A stretch of 64,000 nucleotides of DNA from Candidatus Planktophila sp. (GCA_030681675.1 JAUXRP010000003.1:62001-126000); one strand, 5' to 3'; positions 26,946 to 35,938 are shown, numbered from the stretch's first letter. The notes: generated by a model not told the origin, from the letters alone. Translations and numbers: made by a program.

Positions 26946-27497
26946 ATGGCCAATGAACAGCCCAATTTAATCTGGATCGACTGCGAAATGACTGGGCTCT
27001 CCCTCGAAAAGGATGTCTTAGTTGAAATCGCGGTCCTGGTGACCGACTCCGAGCTCAATGTAATTGGCGATGGCGTCGACGTCGTGATTCGGGCGAGCAC
27101 TGATGAGTTGGCCGGGATGAACGATTTCGTCACCGCGATGCACACGAACTCAGGATTAATCACAGAAATACCCAACGGCCTTTCACTCGTCGAGGCCGAA
27201 CTGAAAGTAATAGCATATTTACTTGAGTGCGGCTTAACCCCGGGCAAATCTCCACTTGCTGGAAACTCAGTCGGCGTGGATCGAAGTTTCATCGCTCGCG
27301 ATATGCCGGCCCTTAACGATTTTCTTCACTATCGAACCATCGACGTCTCGTCGATAAAAGAGTTGGCACGCCGCTGGTATCCCAAGGCCTACTTCGCATC
27401 TCCAGCTAAAACTGGCAATCACCGCGCACTTGGAGATATTCAAGATTCAATCGCCGAGCTTGCTTACTACCGAAGTGCAGTTTTTATCGCCCCTTAA
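26946..27497 (+). CDS. orn: Oligoribonuclease (DEDDh 3'-5' exoribonuclease)
   Basis: The enzyme degrades 2-5 nt RNAs and the pGpG from c-di-GMP turnover. The 183-residue product starts LIWIDCEMTGL with Asp12 and Glu14 as the first DEDD pair, then SVGVDRSFIARDMP, the YRTIDVSSIKEL segment and NHRALGDIQDSI with the catalytic His and last Asp. Only one base separates its ATG from the tRNA-Arg discriminator, so there is no room for an RBS: it must be translated leaderless after tRNA release, or with the tRNA as its leader. Confidence 0.97.
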   Translation: MANEQPNLIWIDCEMTGLSLEKDVLVEIAVLVTDSELNVIGDGVDVVIRASTDELAGMNDFVTAMHTNSGLITEIPNGLSLVEAELKVIAYLLECGLTPGKSPLAGNSVGVDRSFIARDMPALNDFLHYRTIDVSSIKELARRWYPKAYFASPAKTGNHRALGDIQDSIAELAYYRSAVFIAP

Positions 27498-27529
27498 ATG
27501 TAGCCACAATTATCTGATATTGTACCCTC

Positions 27530-27820
27530 ATGGAAATCGGCATCAGGGAGTTCAAGGATCGTCTATCTGAAATTCTACAACGCGCAAACCAGGGCGAACA
27601 GATAACTATTACTAACCATGGCCAACCGCTCTGCCTACTCTCACCGATTAAGGTCGAGGAGATTAAACGATCCGAATTTCTAGAACGTGCAATTGCTGAG
27701 GGCAGAGTAAGGCCCGCTACTCGCACCTCTTTGAATAAAATTAAAAGAATAGTCCCGCGTAAAGCTGGCCCTACATCAACAGAAATATTGATGGAATCTC
27801 GCCGCGAGCGCAGATTTTGA
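27530..27820 (+). CDS. Type II antitoxin, Phd/YefM family
   Basis: A 96-residue protein opening with the Phd/YefM fold (IGIREFKDRLSEILQRANQGEQITITNHGQP), where residues 1-50 bind DNA as a dimer. A basic C-terminal tail (SLNKIKRIVPRKAGP, ending RRERRF) would wrap the toxin. Its stop overlaps the toxin TTG start (TTGA), the normal toxin-antitoxin arrangement. There is almost no leader, with a GATATTGTACC sequence just before the ATG. Autoregulation by the antitoxin-toxin complex is expected from family knowledge. Confidence 0.9.
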   Translation: MEIGIREFKDRLSEILQRANQGEQITITNHGQPLCLLSPIKVEEIKRSEFLERAIAEGRVRPATRTSLNKIKRIVPRKAGPTSTEILMESRRERRF

Positions 27821-28224
27821 CATCTTTATATTTAGACACAAGCGCAATGTTAAAAAGATATCTTGAAGAAGAGTTTTCCCAGCAATGTGAAGAAATCATT
27901 GCGCAATATCAGGATACTTATATTTCCCAAATCGGCGTGACCGAAACCCTCATCAACTTACGGAAGCGTCTGAGCACTCACGAATTCGCCATGGCCACAA
28001 AGCTTTTCCAGAACGATATCGCCGCCTTTCATATCATCGAATTTGATGAGCAGACCTCTTACTTAGCAGTTGAGATTTCCCAGGGCACTAATCTGGCGAC
28101 CTTAGATGCCATACATCTGGCCTCGGCAATAAGTGTTGGTGGCAAGAGAATCGATTTCCTGACCTATGACACCGCTCAGCGCAAGGCTGCAAAATCCCTT
28201 GGACTTAAGACCCCCTGGTCTTAA
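27817..28224 (+). CDS. PIN-domain toxin ribonuclease, VapC-like
   Basis: The 135-residue PIN protein has the first acidic residue in YLDTSAMLKRY (Asp7), a mid Glu in GVTETLINLRKRL and the later acidic cluster TLDAIHLASA and FLTYDTAQ. These form the metal site of RNA-cleaving toxins. The start is TTG and overlaps the antitoxin stop, so toxin translation depends on the antitoxin. The pair sits between orn and tRNA-His, a common kind of insertion site; target RNA unknown. Confidence 0.9.
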   Translation: MTSLYLDTSAMLKRYLEEEFSQQCEEIIAQYQDTYISQIGVTETLINLRKRLSTHEFAMATKLFQNDIAAFHIIEFDEQTSYLAVEISQGTNLATLDAIHLASAISVGGKRIDFLTYDTAQRKAAKSLGLKTPWS

Positions 28225-28257
28225 GCGCCGGTAGAGAAGGTAGACTTTGCCACTCAT

Positions 28258-28334
28258 GGTGGACGTAGCTCAGCTGGTAGAGCACCCGGTTGTGGTCCGG
28301 GATGTCGCGGGTTCGAGCCCCGTCGTTCACCCCA
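28258..28334 (+). tRNA. tRNA-His (anticodon GTG)
   Basis: Acceptor GTGGACG pairs with CGTTCAC. An extra G-1 at 28258 faces C73 at 28331, the tRNA-His identity pair, followed by an encoded CCA (28332-28334). The anticodon arm is CCCGG-TTGTGGT-CCGGG with anticodon GTG. TAGACT at 28240-28245 is a candidate -10 element, the same hexamer as before tRNA-Arg. Confidence 0.97.
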
Positions 28335-28391
28335 AGTTTAATTTAAAGAGACTTTCTTTAAATAGTTCCTTCTAACAGGAAGCCGGCGCTA

Positions 28392-28880
28392 ATGATCTTT
28401 GATGTCATTATTGAAATTCCAGCTGGCAGCCGTAACAAATACGAAGTCGATCATGTGACCGGAGAGATCCGCTTAGATCGCATGTTATTTACAGCAACGC
28501 GATATCCCTATGACTACGGCTTTGTTAAAAACACACTCTCTCTCGATGGCGATCCTCTGGATGCTCTGGTGATGTTAGATGAGCCAACCTTTCCTGGATG
28601 TGTTGTCTCATGCCGTGCCGTTGGAATGTTTAATATGACCGATGAAGCTGGCGGAGATGACAAACTGCTCTGTGTTGCAGCAGGTGACATTCGAAAAGAG
28701 TCCATCCAAGATCTAAAAGATGTTCCTGCTTTCGAGCTCTCAGAAATCCAACACTTCTTTGAGGTGTACAAAGCTCTAGAACCTGGCAAAAGCGTAACTG
28801 GTGGCAACTGGGTCGATGCAGCTGAAGCCCGAGCCGAGATTGAACGCTCTCGCAAACGAATAAAAGATTCTGCGCACTAA
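28392..28880 (+). CDS. ppa: Inorganic pyrophosphatase (family I)
   Basis: The enzyme hydrolyses pyrophosphate to drive biosynthetic reactions. The 162-residue product starts [20 protein letters not shown], with the signature DGDPLDA at residues 52-58 and the metal-binding [13 protein letters not shown] segment. Length matches bacterial family I enzymes. It is convergent with the secreted HNH gene; the ends are five bases apart. Confidence 0.97.
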   Translation: MIFDVIIEIPAGSRNKYEVDHVTGEIRLDRMLFTATRYPYDYGFVKNTLSLDGDPLDALVMLDEPTFPGCVVSCRAVGMFNMTDEAGGDDKLLCVAAGDIRKESIQDLKDVPAFELSEIQHFFEVYKALEPGKSVTGGNWVDAAEARAEIERSRKRIKDSAH

Positions 28881-28885
28881 TTCAA

Positions 28886-29542
28886 TTAGCCGGCAGGGAT
28901 TAATTGCCCAGGGCATGGTTGAAGTAGTTTCAAAATTGCGGTTTTTTCTGGTGCGGTTAGCCACAAACCATATTTATATTTTACGGCGACTTGCCGTGCA
29001 ACGTAAGAACATCGATAACTCTTTTTCGGTGGTAACCACGTAGCTGCATCGCCAGCACCTTTTTGTGAATTTAATCTTCCCTTGACGGCTAATAAATTTA
29101 GTGGGTCATTAGCTAAAGCTGTGCGCTTTTCAATGGTTAATTTAAAGGCTCCGGTCTGCCAAGCATTTGAGATAGCCACCACATGATCAATTTGTACATC
29201 AGAGCTCGTCGTCACTCCGCGGAGAAAACTAATAGTTTCGCCCGAATATGGATCTACAAGAACTCCTGACATGACGACACAGTCCTGAGAACTCACCTTG
29301 TAGATAATTGTGATCAAGTCTCGATTGAGAATATCGTTGCGTGTATCACAGCCATTGTGATCGACATCTTTCCAGGCGGTTCCAAATTGATCGCGGGCAT
29401 ATCCCGTCTTTGGAGCTCGACCTTTAACTGCCAACATCTCGACCACATCAACGGCCGTTGGCTGGGCCGCTTCCGCGCCCTGTGTAAGAGCCGATAAAAA
29501 AAGTGAGAGGCATAGGGCAACCCTTATTTCCCATTGACTCAT
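28886..29542 (-). CDS. Secreted HNH nuclease (DUF1524/GmrSD-like)
   Basis: The 218-residue product has a signal peptide (residues 1-26, cleavage near GAEAAQ) and then a domain with DRDL-type and VDP-GETI segments. The HNH core reads QIDHVVAISNAW (Asp119, His120), NDPLNLLAV (Asn146, Asn149) and RLNSQKG (Asn158, Lys161). Cys residues (Cys65, Cys88, Cys178 and a late PCPG) could form disulfides. Exported proteins of this kind are widespread in actinobacteria and are annotated as HNH family DUF1524. Extracellular nucleic acid degradation for nutrients or defence is inferred. Confidence 0.88.
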   Translation of the reverse strand: MSQWEIRVALCLSLFLSALTQGAEAAQPTAVDVVEMLAVKGRAPKTGYARDQFGTAWKDVDHNGCDTRNDILNRDLITIIYKVSSQDCVVMSGVLVDPYSGETISFLRGVTTSSDVQIDHVVAISNAWQTGAFKLTIEKRTALANDPLNLLAVKGRLNSQKGAGDAATWLPPKKSYRCSYVARQVAVKYKYGLWLTAPEKTAILKLLQPCPGQLIPAG

Positions 29543-29637
29543 ATCTCAATTTTGGCGGTGTCGCCTGTATGCGGCAAGGCCTTCGTTGCTGATAGGTTTC
29601 CCTCTGCATTCAAGTGTTTCCGGCACCTGAATGCTTC

Positions 29638-29710
29638 GGGTTGTTAGCTCAGTTGGTAGAGCAAGGCACTCTTAATGCCTGGGTCGGGGGTTCGAGTCCC
29701 TCACAACCCA
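29638..29710 (+). tRNA. tRNA-Lys (anticodon CTT)
   Basis: Acceptor GGGTTGT pairs with ACAACCC. The anticodon arm is AGGCA-CTCTTAA-TGCCT (anticodon CTT), the T loop is TTCGAGT and the discriminator is A at 29710. CCA is not encoded. The next 114 bases to the aceB stop hold no recognisable feature. Confidence 0.97.
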
Positions 29711-29824
29711 CTTACAGAGGTAAGTGGTTCCGAAAAAACAACTCACCGTAAGTCAATGAGTTGGTGCCTGTGAATAGGCATGTAAAAAGGAAACGGGCTA
29801 AGACGCATCGCCCCAGCACTTCCA

Positions 29825-31432
29825 TTATCTATCTGACTTCACTAACAATTGTGAATAAGCAGAAAGAGTTAAGAAGGTTGGAAAATGCTCTTCATCCAAA
29901 CAAGTCTGGCGAAAGATCGTTACCGCATCCTCAAAACGATCATTATCATCACGCTCAATTTCATTAAGTATGTCAAAAATAAGTTGCTCGACCAAGCTAT
30001 GGGTGATGTGAGTTCCTTCGCGTGTCACGACCTCATATCGAATCCACTGCCAAATCTGCGATCGGCTAATTTCAGCCGTAGCGACATCTTCCATTAAATT
30101 ATCGATTGCAGCTGCACCAGTGCCACGTAGCCAGGATTCGATGTAACGAATTCCCACAGAAACATTCGTACGAAGTCCCAAATCGGTTACATCACCACCA
30201 ATCGATTGAATATCAAGCAGTTGGTCTGGTGTAACATGAACATCATCTCGAAGGCGATCCACTTGATTCGGTCTATTGCCCAAAACTGCATCAAATTCTG
30301 CCTGTGCAATTGGAATTAAATCTGGATGTGCCACCCATGTACCATCAAAGCCGTCTGCAGCTTCACGCGCCTTATCATTTTTAACCGCCTCCAGTGCCCG
30401 ATCTGTAACCTCTTTATCCCTGCGATTAGGGATAAATGCACTCATTCCGCCTATTGCATGGGCCTTCCTCTTATGACAAGTTGCCACTAATAACTCGGTG
30501 TAAGCGCGCATGAATGGAACGGTCATTGTTATCTGAGCGCGATCTGGAGTTAAAAACTGTCTTCCAGATCCTGCAAAGTTTTTGATAATTGAAAATATAT
30601 AGTCCCAACGACCTGCATTTAAACCAGCGCAATGGTCGCGAAGTTCCCAAAGAATTTCTTCCATTTCAAAGGCAGCTGGAATAGTTTCTATGAGTACGGT
30701 CGCTCGGATGGTTCCAAATGGAATTTCTAGTCGCTCTTCGGCATAAGTGAAAATAGAGTTCCAAAGTTGCGCCTCTGTGTGTGACTCGATTTTAGCTAGA
30801 TAGAAATATGGCCCTGCACCACGTTCAATTAGCTCCTTTGCATTATGAAAAAAGTAGAGACCGAAGTCGACTAAGCTGGCAACAGCCGGCCGTGCACAAT
30901 CTTCTTGATCTACAAATAGCAAATGCTTTTCCACCATGTGCCATCCGCGAGGACGCATAACGATCGTTGGCGCATTTTCAGCGGTAATTGAGTAAACCTT
31001 TTCACCTGAATCAAATGAGAGCTGTCTGCGGATTGCATCAAAAAGAGAGATCTGTCCTCCAATAATGTTTTGCCAAGTCGGACTTGTCGCATCCTCCAAA
31101 TCGGCTAACCAAACTTTGGCACCTGAATTCATAGCATTACACGTCATCTTTGGGTCAGTCGGACCGGTTATCTCAACTCTACGATCTTCAAGTCCAGGAC
31201 CTGGCCCTGCAACAAACCAACTTTCATCTTCACGGATTTGGCTCGTTGATTTCAAGAATGTTGGTCTATGTCCATTTGAAAGGTGTTTACGGTTTACCAA
31301 TCTGTGTGCGAGTAGATCACTTCGAGTGCCTGAGAAAAGTTCATGCAGTTCAGTAAGAAATGCCATTGCATCGGAAGTTAATATTTCGTTGAACCTGGGA
31401 TACATCTTGCCCATAATTGCTATGTGTGACAT
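29825..31432 (-). CDS. aceB: Malate synthase (isoform A type)
   Basis: The enzyme condenses glyoxylate with acetyl-CoA to malate, the second step of the glyoxylate shunt. The 535-residue product has the AceA-type length and characteristic segments: LADLEDATSPTW, MRPRGWHMVEKH, FGTIRATVLIETIPAAFEMEEI (containing the metal-binding Glu) and AIGGMSAFIPNR, then GTWVAHPDLIPIA. Met7 and Met10 are alternative starts. It follows aceA by 29 bases on the same strand. Pairing with aceA and the neighbouring RamB-type regulator marks it as part of acetate/C2 metabolism. Confidence 0.95.
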   Translation of the reverse strand: MSHIAIMGKMYPRFNEILTSDAMAFLTELHELFSGTRSDLLAHRLVNRKHLSNGHRPTFLKSTSQIREDESWFVAGPGPGLEDRRVEITGPTDPKMTCNAMNSGAKVWLADLEDATSPTWQNIIGGQISLFDAIRRQLSFDSGEKVYSITAENAPTIVMRPRGWHMVEKHLLFVDQEDCARPAVASLVDFGLYFFHNAKELIERGAGPYFYLAKIESHTEAQLWNSIFTYAEERLEIPFGTIRATVLIETIPAAFEMEEILWELRDHCAGLNAGRWDYIFSIIKNFAGSGRQFLTPDRAQITMTVPFMRAYTELLVATCHKRKAHAIGGMSAFIPNRRDKEVTDRALEAVKNDKAREAADGFDGTWVAHPDLIPIAQAEFDAVLGNRPNQVDRLRDDVHVTPDQLLDIQSIGGDVTDLGLRTNVSVGIRYIESWLRGTGAAAIDNLMEDVATAEISRSQIWQWIRYEVVTREGTHITHSLVEQLIFDILNEIERDDNDRFEDAVTIFRQTCLDEEHFPTFLTLSAYSQLLVKSDR

Positions 31433-31461
31433 TTAATTCTCCTTAGGGTTGAGTTAATTAG

Positions 31462-32751
31462 TTAGTGAAACTGTTCGTTTTCAGTAGACCCAGCTAAAGC
31501 CAAGGTGGCGCTGAGTGCATTAAGTGCGCTCGAAATTGCATCAAAGTAACCTGTCCCAACTTCACGTTGATGTTTGGTTGCCGTGTACCCATCGGCTTCG
31601 CTAGCAAATTCGGCTTCCTGTAACTCAACATAAGCGCTCATTCCACGAGCTTTATATCCTTTTGCAAGACTAAACATTGAATGGTTAAGCGAATGGAAAC
31701 CAGCAAGAGTTATGAATTGGAATTTGTAACCAAGTGCCGCTAAATCTTCCTGGAAAGTTGCAATTTGGGCATCATTGAGATGTCGTTTCCAATTAAATGA
31801 TGGTGAGCAGTTGTACGCAAGTAATTTTCCTGGAAACTTTTCATGTATCGCTTTCGCAAACTCTCTAGCTAGCTCCAAGTCTGGCTCGCCGGTTTCAACC
31901 CAAATCAAATCTGCATACTCAGCAAAAGCTAAGCCACGAGTGATTACAGCATGAAGCCCTGGATTCACTCTGTAGAAACCTTCACTGGTGCGTTCTCCAG
32001 TTGCATACTGGGCGTCTCGAGAATCAATATCAGAAGTTATTAAGTCAGCAGCCAAAGCATCAGTGCGGGCAATAATTAGTGTTGGGACACCAGCAACATC
32101 GGCGGCAAGTCTGGCGGCATTTAAGGTTCTGATGTGCTGTTGTGTTGGAATCAAAACTTTTCCGCCTAAGTGGCCACACTTCTTTTCTGAAGCAAGTTGA
32201 TCTTCCCAGTGCACTGCAGCTGCACCTGCTTGAATCATTGACTTCATCAGTTCGTATGCGTTCAAGGGGCCACCAAAGCCAGCTTCCGCATCGGCAACAA
32301 TTGGAGCAAGCCAGTCAATGCTTGCCTTGCCTTCAACGCGTTCGACTTGATCTGCACGCATTAACGCATTGTTTATGCGACGAACAACTGCCGGGACAGA
32401 GTTTGCGGGATAAAGGCTCTGGTCTGGATAAGTTTGCCCTGAGAGATTGGCATCTCCAGCAACCTGCCACCCTGATAAATAGATCGCCTTTAAACCAGCC
32501 TTCACCTGCTGAACCGCCTGATTGCCGGTAAGTGCGCCAAGTGCCGGCACCCACTCCTCGGTTAACAGCAATTCCCATAGGTTTTCTGCTCCACGTCGCG
32601 CCAAGGTCGACTCTTCGGTTATTGAGCCTCTTAAACGCACCACATCGTCAGCTGTGTAATCACGCTTGATACCCGCCCAACGTGAGTTGCTCTCCCACTC
32701 ATTTCGCAATTCTTCTGCGCTCTGGGTGTTACTTCCGATGTGGCTTTTCAT
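31462..32751 (-). CDS. aceA: Isocitrate lyase
   Basis: The enzyme splits isocitrate to glyoxylate and succinate and lets cells grow on C2 units. The 429-residue product carries the catalytic signature KKCGHLGGK (residues 190-198, Cys192), the DAEAGFGGP metal loop, and the [12 protein letters not shown] segment. Length equals the bacterial Icl1 class. An AGAGGGAGAAG RBS precedes the ATG. Divergent from the RamB-type gene across a regulatory gap. Confidence 0.97.
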   Translation of the reverse strand: MKSHIGSNTQSAEELRNEWESNSRWAGIKRDYTADDVVRLRGSITEESTLARRGAENLWELLLTEEWVPALGALTGNQAVQQVKAGLKAIYLSGWQVAGDANLSGQTYPDQSLYPANSVPAVVRRINNALMRADQVERVEGKASIDWLAPIVADAEAGFGGPLNAYELMKSMIQAGAAAVHWEDQLASEKKCGHLGGKVLIPTQQHIRTLNAARLAADVAGVPTLIIARTDALAADLITSDIDSRDAQYATGERTSEGFYRVNPGLHAVITRGLAFAEYADLIWVETGEPDLELAREFAKAIHEKFPGKLLAYNCSPSFNWKRHLNDAQIATFQEDLAALGYKFQFITLAGFHSLNHSMFSLAKGYKARGMSAYVELQEAEFASEADGYTATKHQREVGTGYFDAISSALNALSATLALAGSTENEQFH

Positions 32752-32920
32752 AAACTTCTCCCTCTTTGATTGTGAAAAAGCAAGGGTTTTCCGCCCTTTG
32801 CTCTAATTAGTTGAGTATTAGGCATCGAATCGCGGAGCACATGAGTATTTCAATAGAAATAATTGATATTTTCTGTTTTCCAGAACTTTCGTAACTCTGC
32901 TGCAAGTGAGAGCATTACTC
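32752..32920. promoter_or_regulatory. Divergent control region between aceA and the RamB-type gene
   Basis: This 169-base gap must hold both promoters. A single CTTTGC half-site (32796-32801) resembles part of the RamB box known from Corynebacterium (roughly ACTTTGCAAA), but no full copy is present. The middle (about 32848-32880) is AT-rich. Assignment is by position and family. Confidence 0.4.
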
Positions 32921-34363
32921 ATGAGCATTTTAGAAGACGAATTTGATCCGCTAATTGTTGGACGCAGAATTCGAGAATTGCGCACTAAACAAGGAATGAA
33001 TCTTGAAGTCCTCGCACGCGCCATTCAACGTGCACCATCTCAAGTTTCAGCAATAGAGAATGGGAAGAGAACTCCGCCAATTCTACAGTTGCAGAAAATT
33101 GCACACGCACTTGGCGTAACTTTGAACCAACTGTTAAGTGCTGAGAAATTGAGTGAGCGTTCGGCAAATGAACTTGAGATTGAACGTGCGCAACGGAGCG
33201 GCCTCTATGCATCGCTTGGTTTACCAGATGCCTACATTGGAAAAACAGTGAGTAATAGCATTCTCGATATTATTCTTGGTTTACAACGCGAAGTTGAAAG
33301 ATTGCATCAGCAGAGATCGGCAACGCCTGAAGATGCACGTCGGGCAAATTTAGAACTGCGAAAAGAAATGCGCAAGATTAATAATTACTTCCCTGCACTA
33401 GAAAATGAAGCACGCAACCTTCTAGCGAAAATAGATCATAGTTCGGGGCCGCTCTCAGAACGCCTTACAGCTGAACTTGCTAACAAATTGGGTTTTACGT
33501 TGCACTACGTACAAGATTTGCCGGCATCTACAAGAGTAATTACTGATGAGAAGAACCGTCGGATATATCTACCAATGCGCCGGGAAGGTCGCGATGCACG
33601 AACAATTTTATTACAGGCTCTAGCCGGACATCTGCTTAAGCATTCTGCACCAGTTGATTATGGTGACTATTTGTTACAACGAGTTCAAACTAACTATTTA
33701 GCCGGAGCGCTATTGATGCCAGAATCAAATGCCGTCGATTTTCTTCAGAGCGCTAAAACCAAACGAGAATTATCCGTGGAAGATTTGCGTGACTACTTTG
33801 GTGTTAGTTACGAAACCGCTGCACATAGATTCACAAATTTGGCAACAGAGCATCTTGACCTGCCAGTACACTTTATCAAAGTTCACGAAAGTGGCGCTAT
33901 CTCGAAGGCATATGAGAATGACAATGTGGCTTTTCCCTCCGATGTCTTCGGTTCAGTTGAGGGCCAAATAGCCTGTCGCAATTGGAGTGCCCGTAAAGTC
34001 TTCACCATTGAAGATCGATTTACGCCCTATCACCAATACACCGACAAACCAGCTGGTACTTACTGGTGCACCTCGAGAATTCAAAATAGCGCCCAAGGAG
34101 AATTTTCGGTCAGCGTTGGAACAAAATTTGAGACTGCAAAATATTTTAGAGGAAGAGCTTCGAATACCCGCTACAAGTCGAGCTGTCCTGATCCTACGTG
34201 TTGCAGACATGCACCAGCAGAACTGGAAGAAAAATGGGGCGGAATGATCAGGCCAACTCCTCGATTGAATTCGAGTCTCCTTGCCGCAGTGCCCCAAAAC
34301 GGATTCCTTGGAATCGAACATCGAGAAATTCTGGAATTTCTAGAGGGACAGAAAGATTCTTAG
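32921..34363 (+). CDS. ramB: RamB-type transcriptional regulator (XRE helix-turn-helix plus IrrE-like domain)
   Basis: Regulators of this family (short-chain fatty acyl regulators) control acetate and glyoxylate genes. With the ATG at 32921 the product is 480 residues: an XRE helix-turn-helix (about 10-65, IRELRTKQGMNLEVLARAIQRAPSQVSAIENGKR), a helical linker, an IrrE/ImmA-like domain (about 190-300) and a Cys-containing DUF2083-type C-terminus (SCPDPTCCRHAP). A GTG 15 bases upstream would add MRALL; the ATG better fits the family N-terminus. The C-terminal Cys cluster could bind metal. Its place beside aceA makes control of aceA-aceB likely. Confidence 0.88.
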   Translation: MSILEDEFDPLIVGRRIRELRTKQGMNLEVLARAIQRAPSQVSAIENGKRTPPILQLQKIAHALGVTLNQLLSAEKLSERSANELEIERAQRSGLYASLGLPDAYIGKTVSNSILDIILGLQREVERLHQQRSATPEDARRANLELRKEMRKINNYFPALENEARNLLAKIDHSSGPLSERLTAELANKLGFTLHYVQDLPASTRVITDEKNRRIYLPMRREGRDARTILLQALAGHLLKHSAPVDYGDYLLQRVQTNYLAGALLMPESNAVDFLQSAKTKRELSVEDLRDYFGVSYETAAHRFTNLATEHLDLPVHFIKVHESGAISKAYENDNVAFPSDVFGSVEGQIACRNWSARKVFTIEDRFTPYHQYTDKPAGTYWCTSRIQNSAQGEFSVSVGTKFETAKYFRGRASNTRYKSSCPDPTCCRHAPAELEEKWGGMIRPTPRLNSSLLAAVPQNGFLGIEHREILEFLEGQKDS

Positions 34364-34526
34364 TGCCTGGATCGGTGTATCGCTTACTTTGGTAGGTAAT
34401 CTTTTGCTTATAGATCTTGTAACTGACTCTAGCTTTAGTCCTTTGAACGGCAAAGGCAGTTATTGGGAGAAGCACTAATGCAAGAGCGAGAACAGTTCTT
34501 CCATAAAGATTTCCCTACTTTCTCAT
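34248..34526 (-). pseudogene. Possible decayed gene for a small secreted protein (nonsense at codon 4)
   Basis: A minus-strand frame from ATG 34526 reads MRK, then TAG, then GNLYGRTVLALALVLLPITAFA, a textbook signal peptide with an AFA cleavage site. About 66 further residues (VQRTKARVSYKIYKQ...) end at a TGA at 34248-34250, inside the 3' end of the RamB-type gene on the other strand (116-base overlap). No ordinary start codon lies between the TAG and the hydrophobic core. It may be a pseudogene, a sequencing error, or chance; family unknown. Confidence 0.35.
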
Positions 34527-34648
34527 ACCAAAAGGATAATGCGAAGTTCAATCAAGCAGGAAACTTTAATGTTTAATACTCCCCTTTCAGCACAAATTAG
34601 CTGTGTCAAAGTTGGCTCATCTGGGCTAGAATTCTGGTTGGAGTCAAC

Positions 34649-35938
34649 ATGAAACGTCTTCTCGCACTTATTGGGGTTTTCGCAAGTACATTGTTGCCTT
34701 TTACATCATCATCACAGGCGGCCGACAACGATTCATTTATCGTCGGAACTTGGAATACTGCAACGAATGGCGCTATCACAATCTCTGGATCTAATGGATT
34801 TTATGAGGGAATTGTCTCGAGTGCTTTTCAATACAGCGGTTGCGATCAAAAAATCGGCGAGTTAATGATAAAGATTCTTGGGAATGGCTCTGGATCTTTA
34901 GCTGGAGATGGTCTTTCCTTTCTGGGATCTTTTCAGGCCAATACAGCTTCGTCTGACTGCAAGCCGAGCACAGCTACTGCAGAGTTCAAAGTGAAAGATT
35001 TGAAAAGTATTTTCGAACTCAACGCATGCCCATCATGGGGAAGCGACTGCCTAAACCTTAGAAAACAAGGACCCAGTAGCGATACCCAACCACCGAAAAT
35101 TACCTTTCAACCTAACAATCTGATTGCCCCAATGAACTCGGCGATTTACACACTATTTTATATTTATGACAGTAGCGGCAAGGCCTCCTACCGAACCGAT
35201 ATTTACTCAGATGGCCTCAAACTCAATAAAGAGACTGCTTTCTGGTCCACGACTAGCGGTGATCCAGTCATGTCTAGCTTTCAACCAACCGTCATTGCAG
35301 GCGCTAATGGTCCTTTTTATGTCTGCGTTGTTGCCTATGACGCTTCAGGAAATATGACGGGGGATTTCGATAATTGCCAGTGGAGATCCATTGAAGTACC
35401 AATTGAACCGATGACCAATGGGTGTGGCAGTCAAGACAAAGGCGTTGTTCTTGGTTGGGTCCAGAATTTTCTCCTCAATGAAATGAAAATCCGGCTTTCT
35501 ATTAAAGATGCACTCAAATATAACCGCGGAAATCGCACGTGGTTCGTTAACGTCAAGCCAGCCTGCGATAACCATGACGCCGGATATTTTGGAGCCACCT
35601 TTAAAGATGCAGTAGTGTCCGGAAAAATAATTGAGTCACGATTGAGTTCCCGTGCTTATGTCGATGAGAAGTTTCGTCAAGACATTATGTTGCTATGTAA
35701 ACGCTCAAAAGGCATTCCAAAAGCGGCACTAGCAATTTGTTTGGCGGGTGAAACTTATGCGCCATCAAAGGTAAAAAAGCTATTCTTAAGAGATCTTCCA
35801 ACCGGTGCAACAACTTACTGGTCGGCAGTAAGGGCCGAAGCTAAGAATGGATATGACGCGGATTCAACTAAACCCGGTTTCCAAACATCTATCCCTAAGA
35901 ACCCGAAGCCAGCAGGCGGTGCTAGGAACAACGCTTAG
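34649..35938 (+). CDS. Secreted phospholipase A2-like protein
   Basis: The 429-residue product has a signal peptide (1-24, ending SSQAA), a beta-rich N-terminal half with Cys pairs (Cys65/Cys104, Cys127/Cys134) and an Ig-like middle region. The C-terminal domain carries NGCG and then ACDNHDAGYFG: Cys306, His309, Asp310 and Tyr313 match the prokaryotic PLA2 core CxxHDxxY. A following KFRQDIMLLC helix and further Cys would form the usual disulfides. Family knowledge suggests phospholipid acyl hydrolysis outside the cell; the long N-terminal part is extra to simple bacterial PLA2. TAGAAT just upstream (about 34628) is a candidate -10. Confidence 0.75.
   Translation: MKRLLALIGVFASTLLPFTSSSQAADNDSFIVGTWNTATNGAITISGSNGFYEGIVSSAFQYSGCDQKIGELMIKILGNGSGSLAGDGLSFLGSFQANTASSDCKPSTATAEFKVKDLKSIFELNACPSWGSDCLNLRKQGPSSDTQPPKITFQPNNLIAPMNSAIYTLFYIYDSSGKASYRTDIYSDGLKLNKETAFWSTTSGDPVMSSFQPTVIAGANGPFYVCVVAYDASGNMTGDFDNCQWRSIEVPIEPMTNGCGSQDKGVVLGWVQNFLLNEMKIRLSIKDALKYNRGNRTWFVNVKPACDNHDAGYFGATFKDAVVSGKIIESRLSSRAYVDEKFRQDIMLLCKRSKGIPKAALAICLAGETYAPSKVKKLFLRDLPTGATTYWSAVRAEAKNGYDADSTKPGFQTSIPKNPKPAGGARNNA

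Noticed and set aside
27530-28224. Mobile-element origin of the toxin-antitoxin pair
   Set aside because: No repeats, attachment site or integrase flank it, and only its position near tRNA genes hints at transfer.
32752-32920. A complete RamB box before aceA
   Set aside because: Only a CTTTGC half-site was found, so no operator is claimed there.
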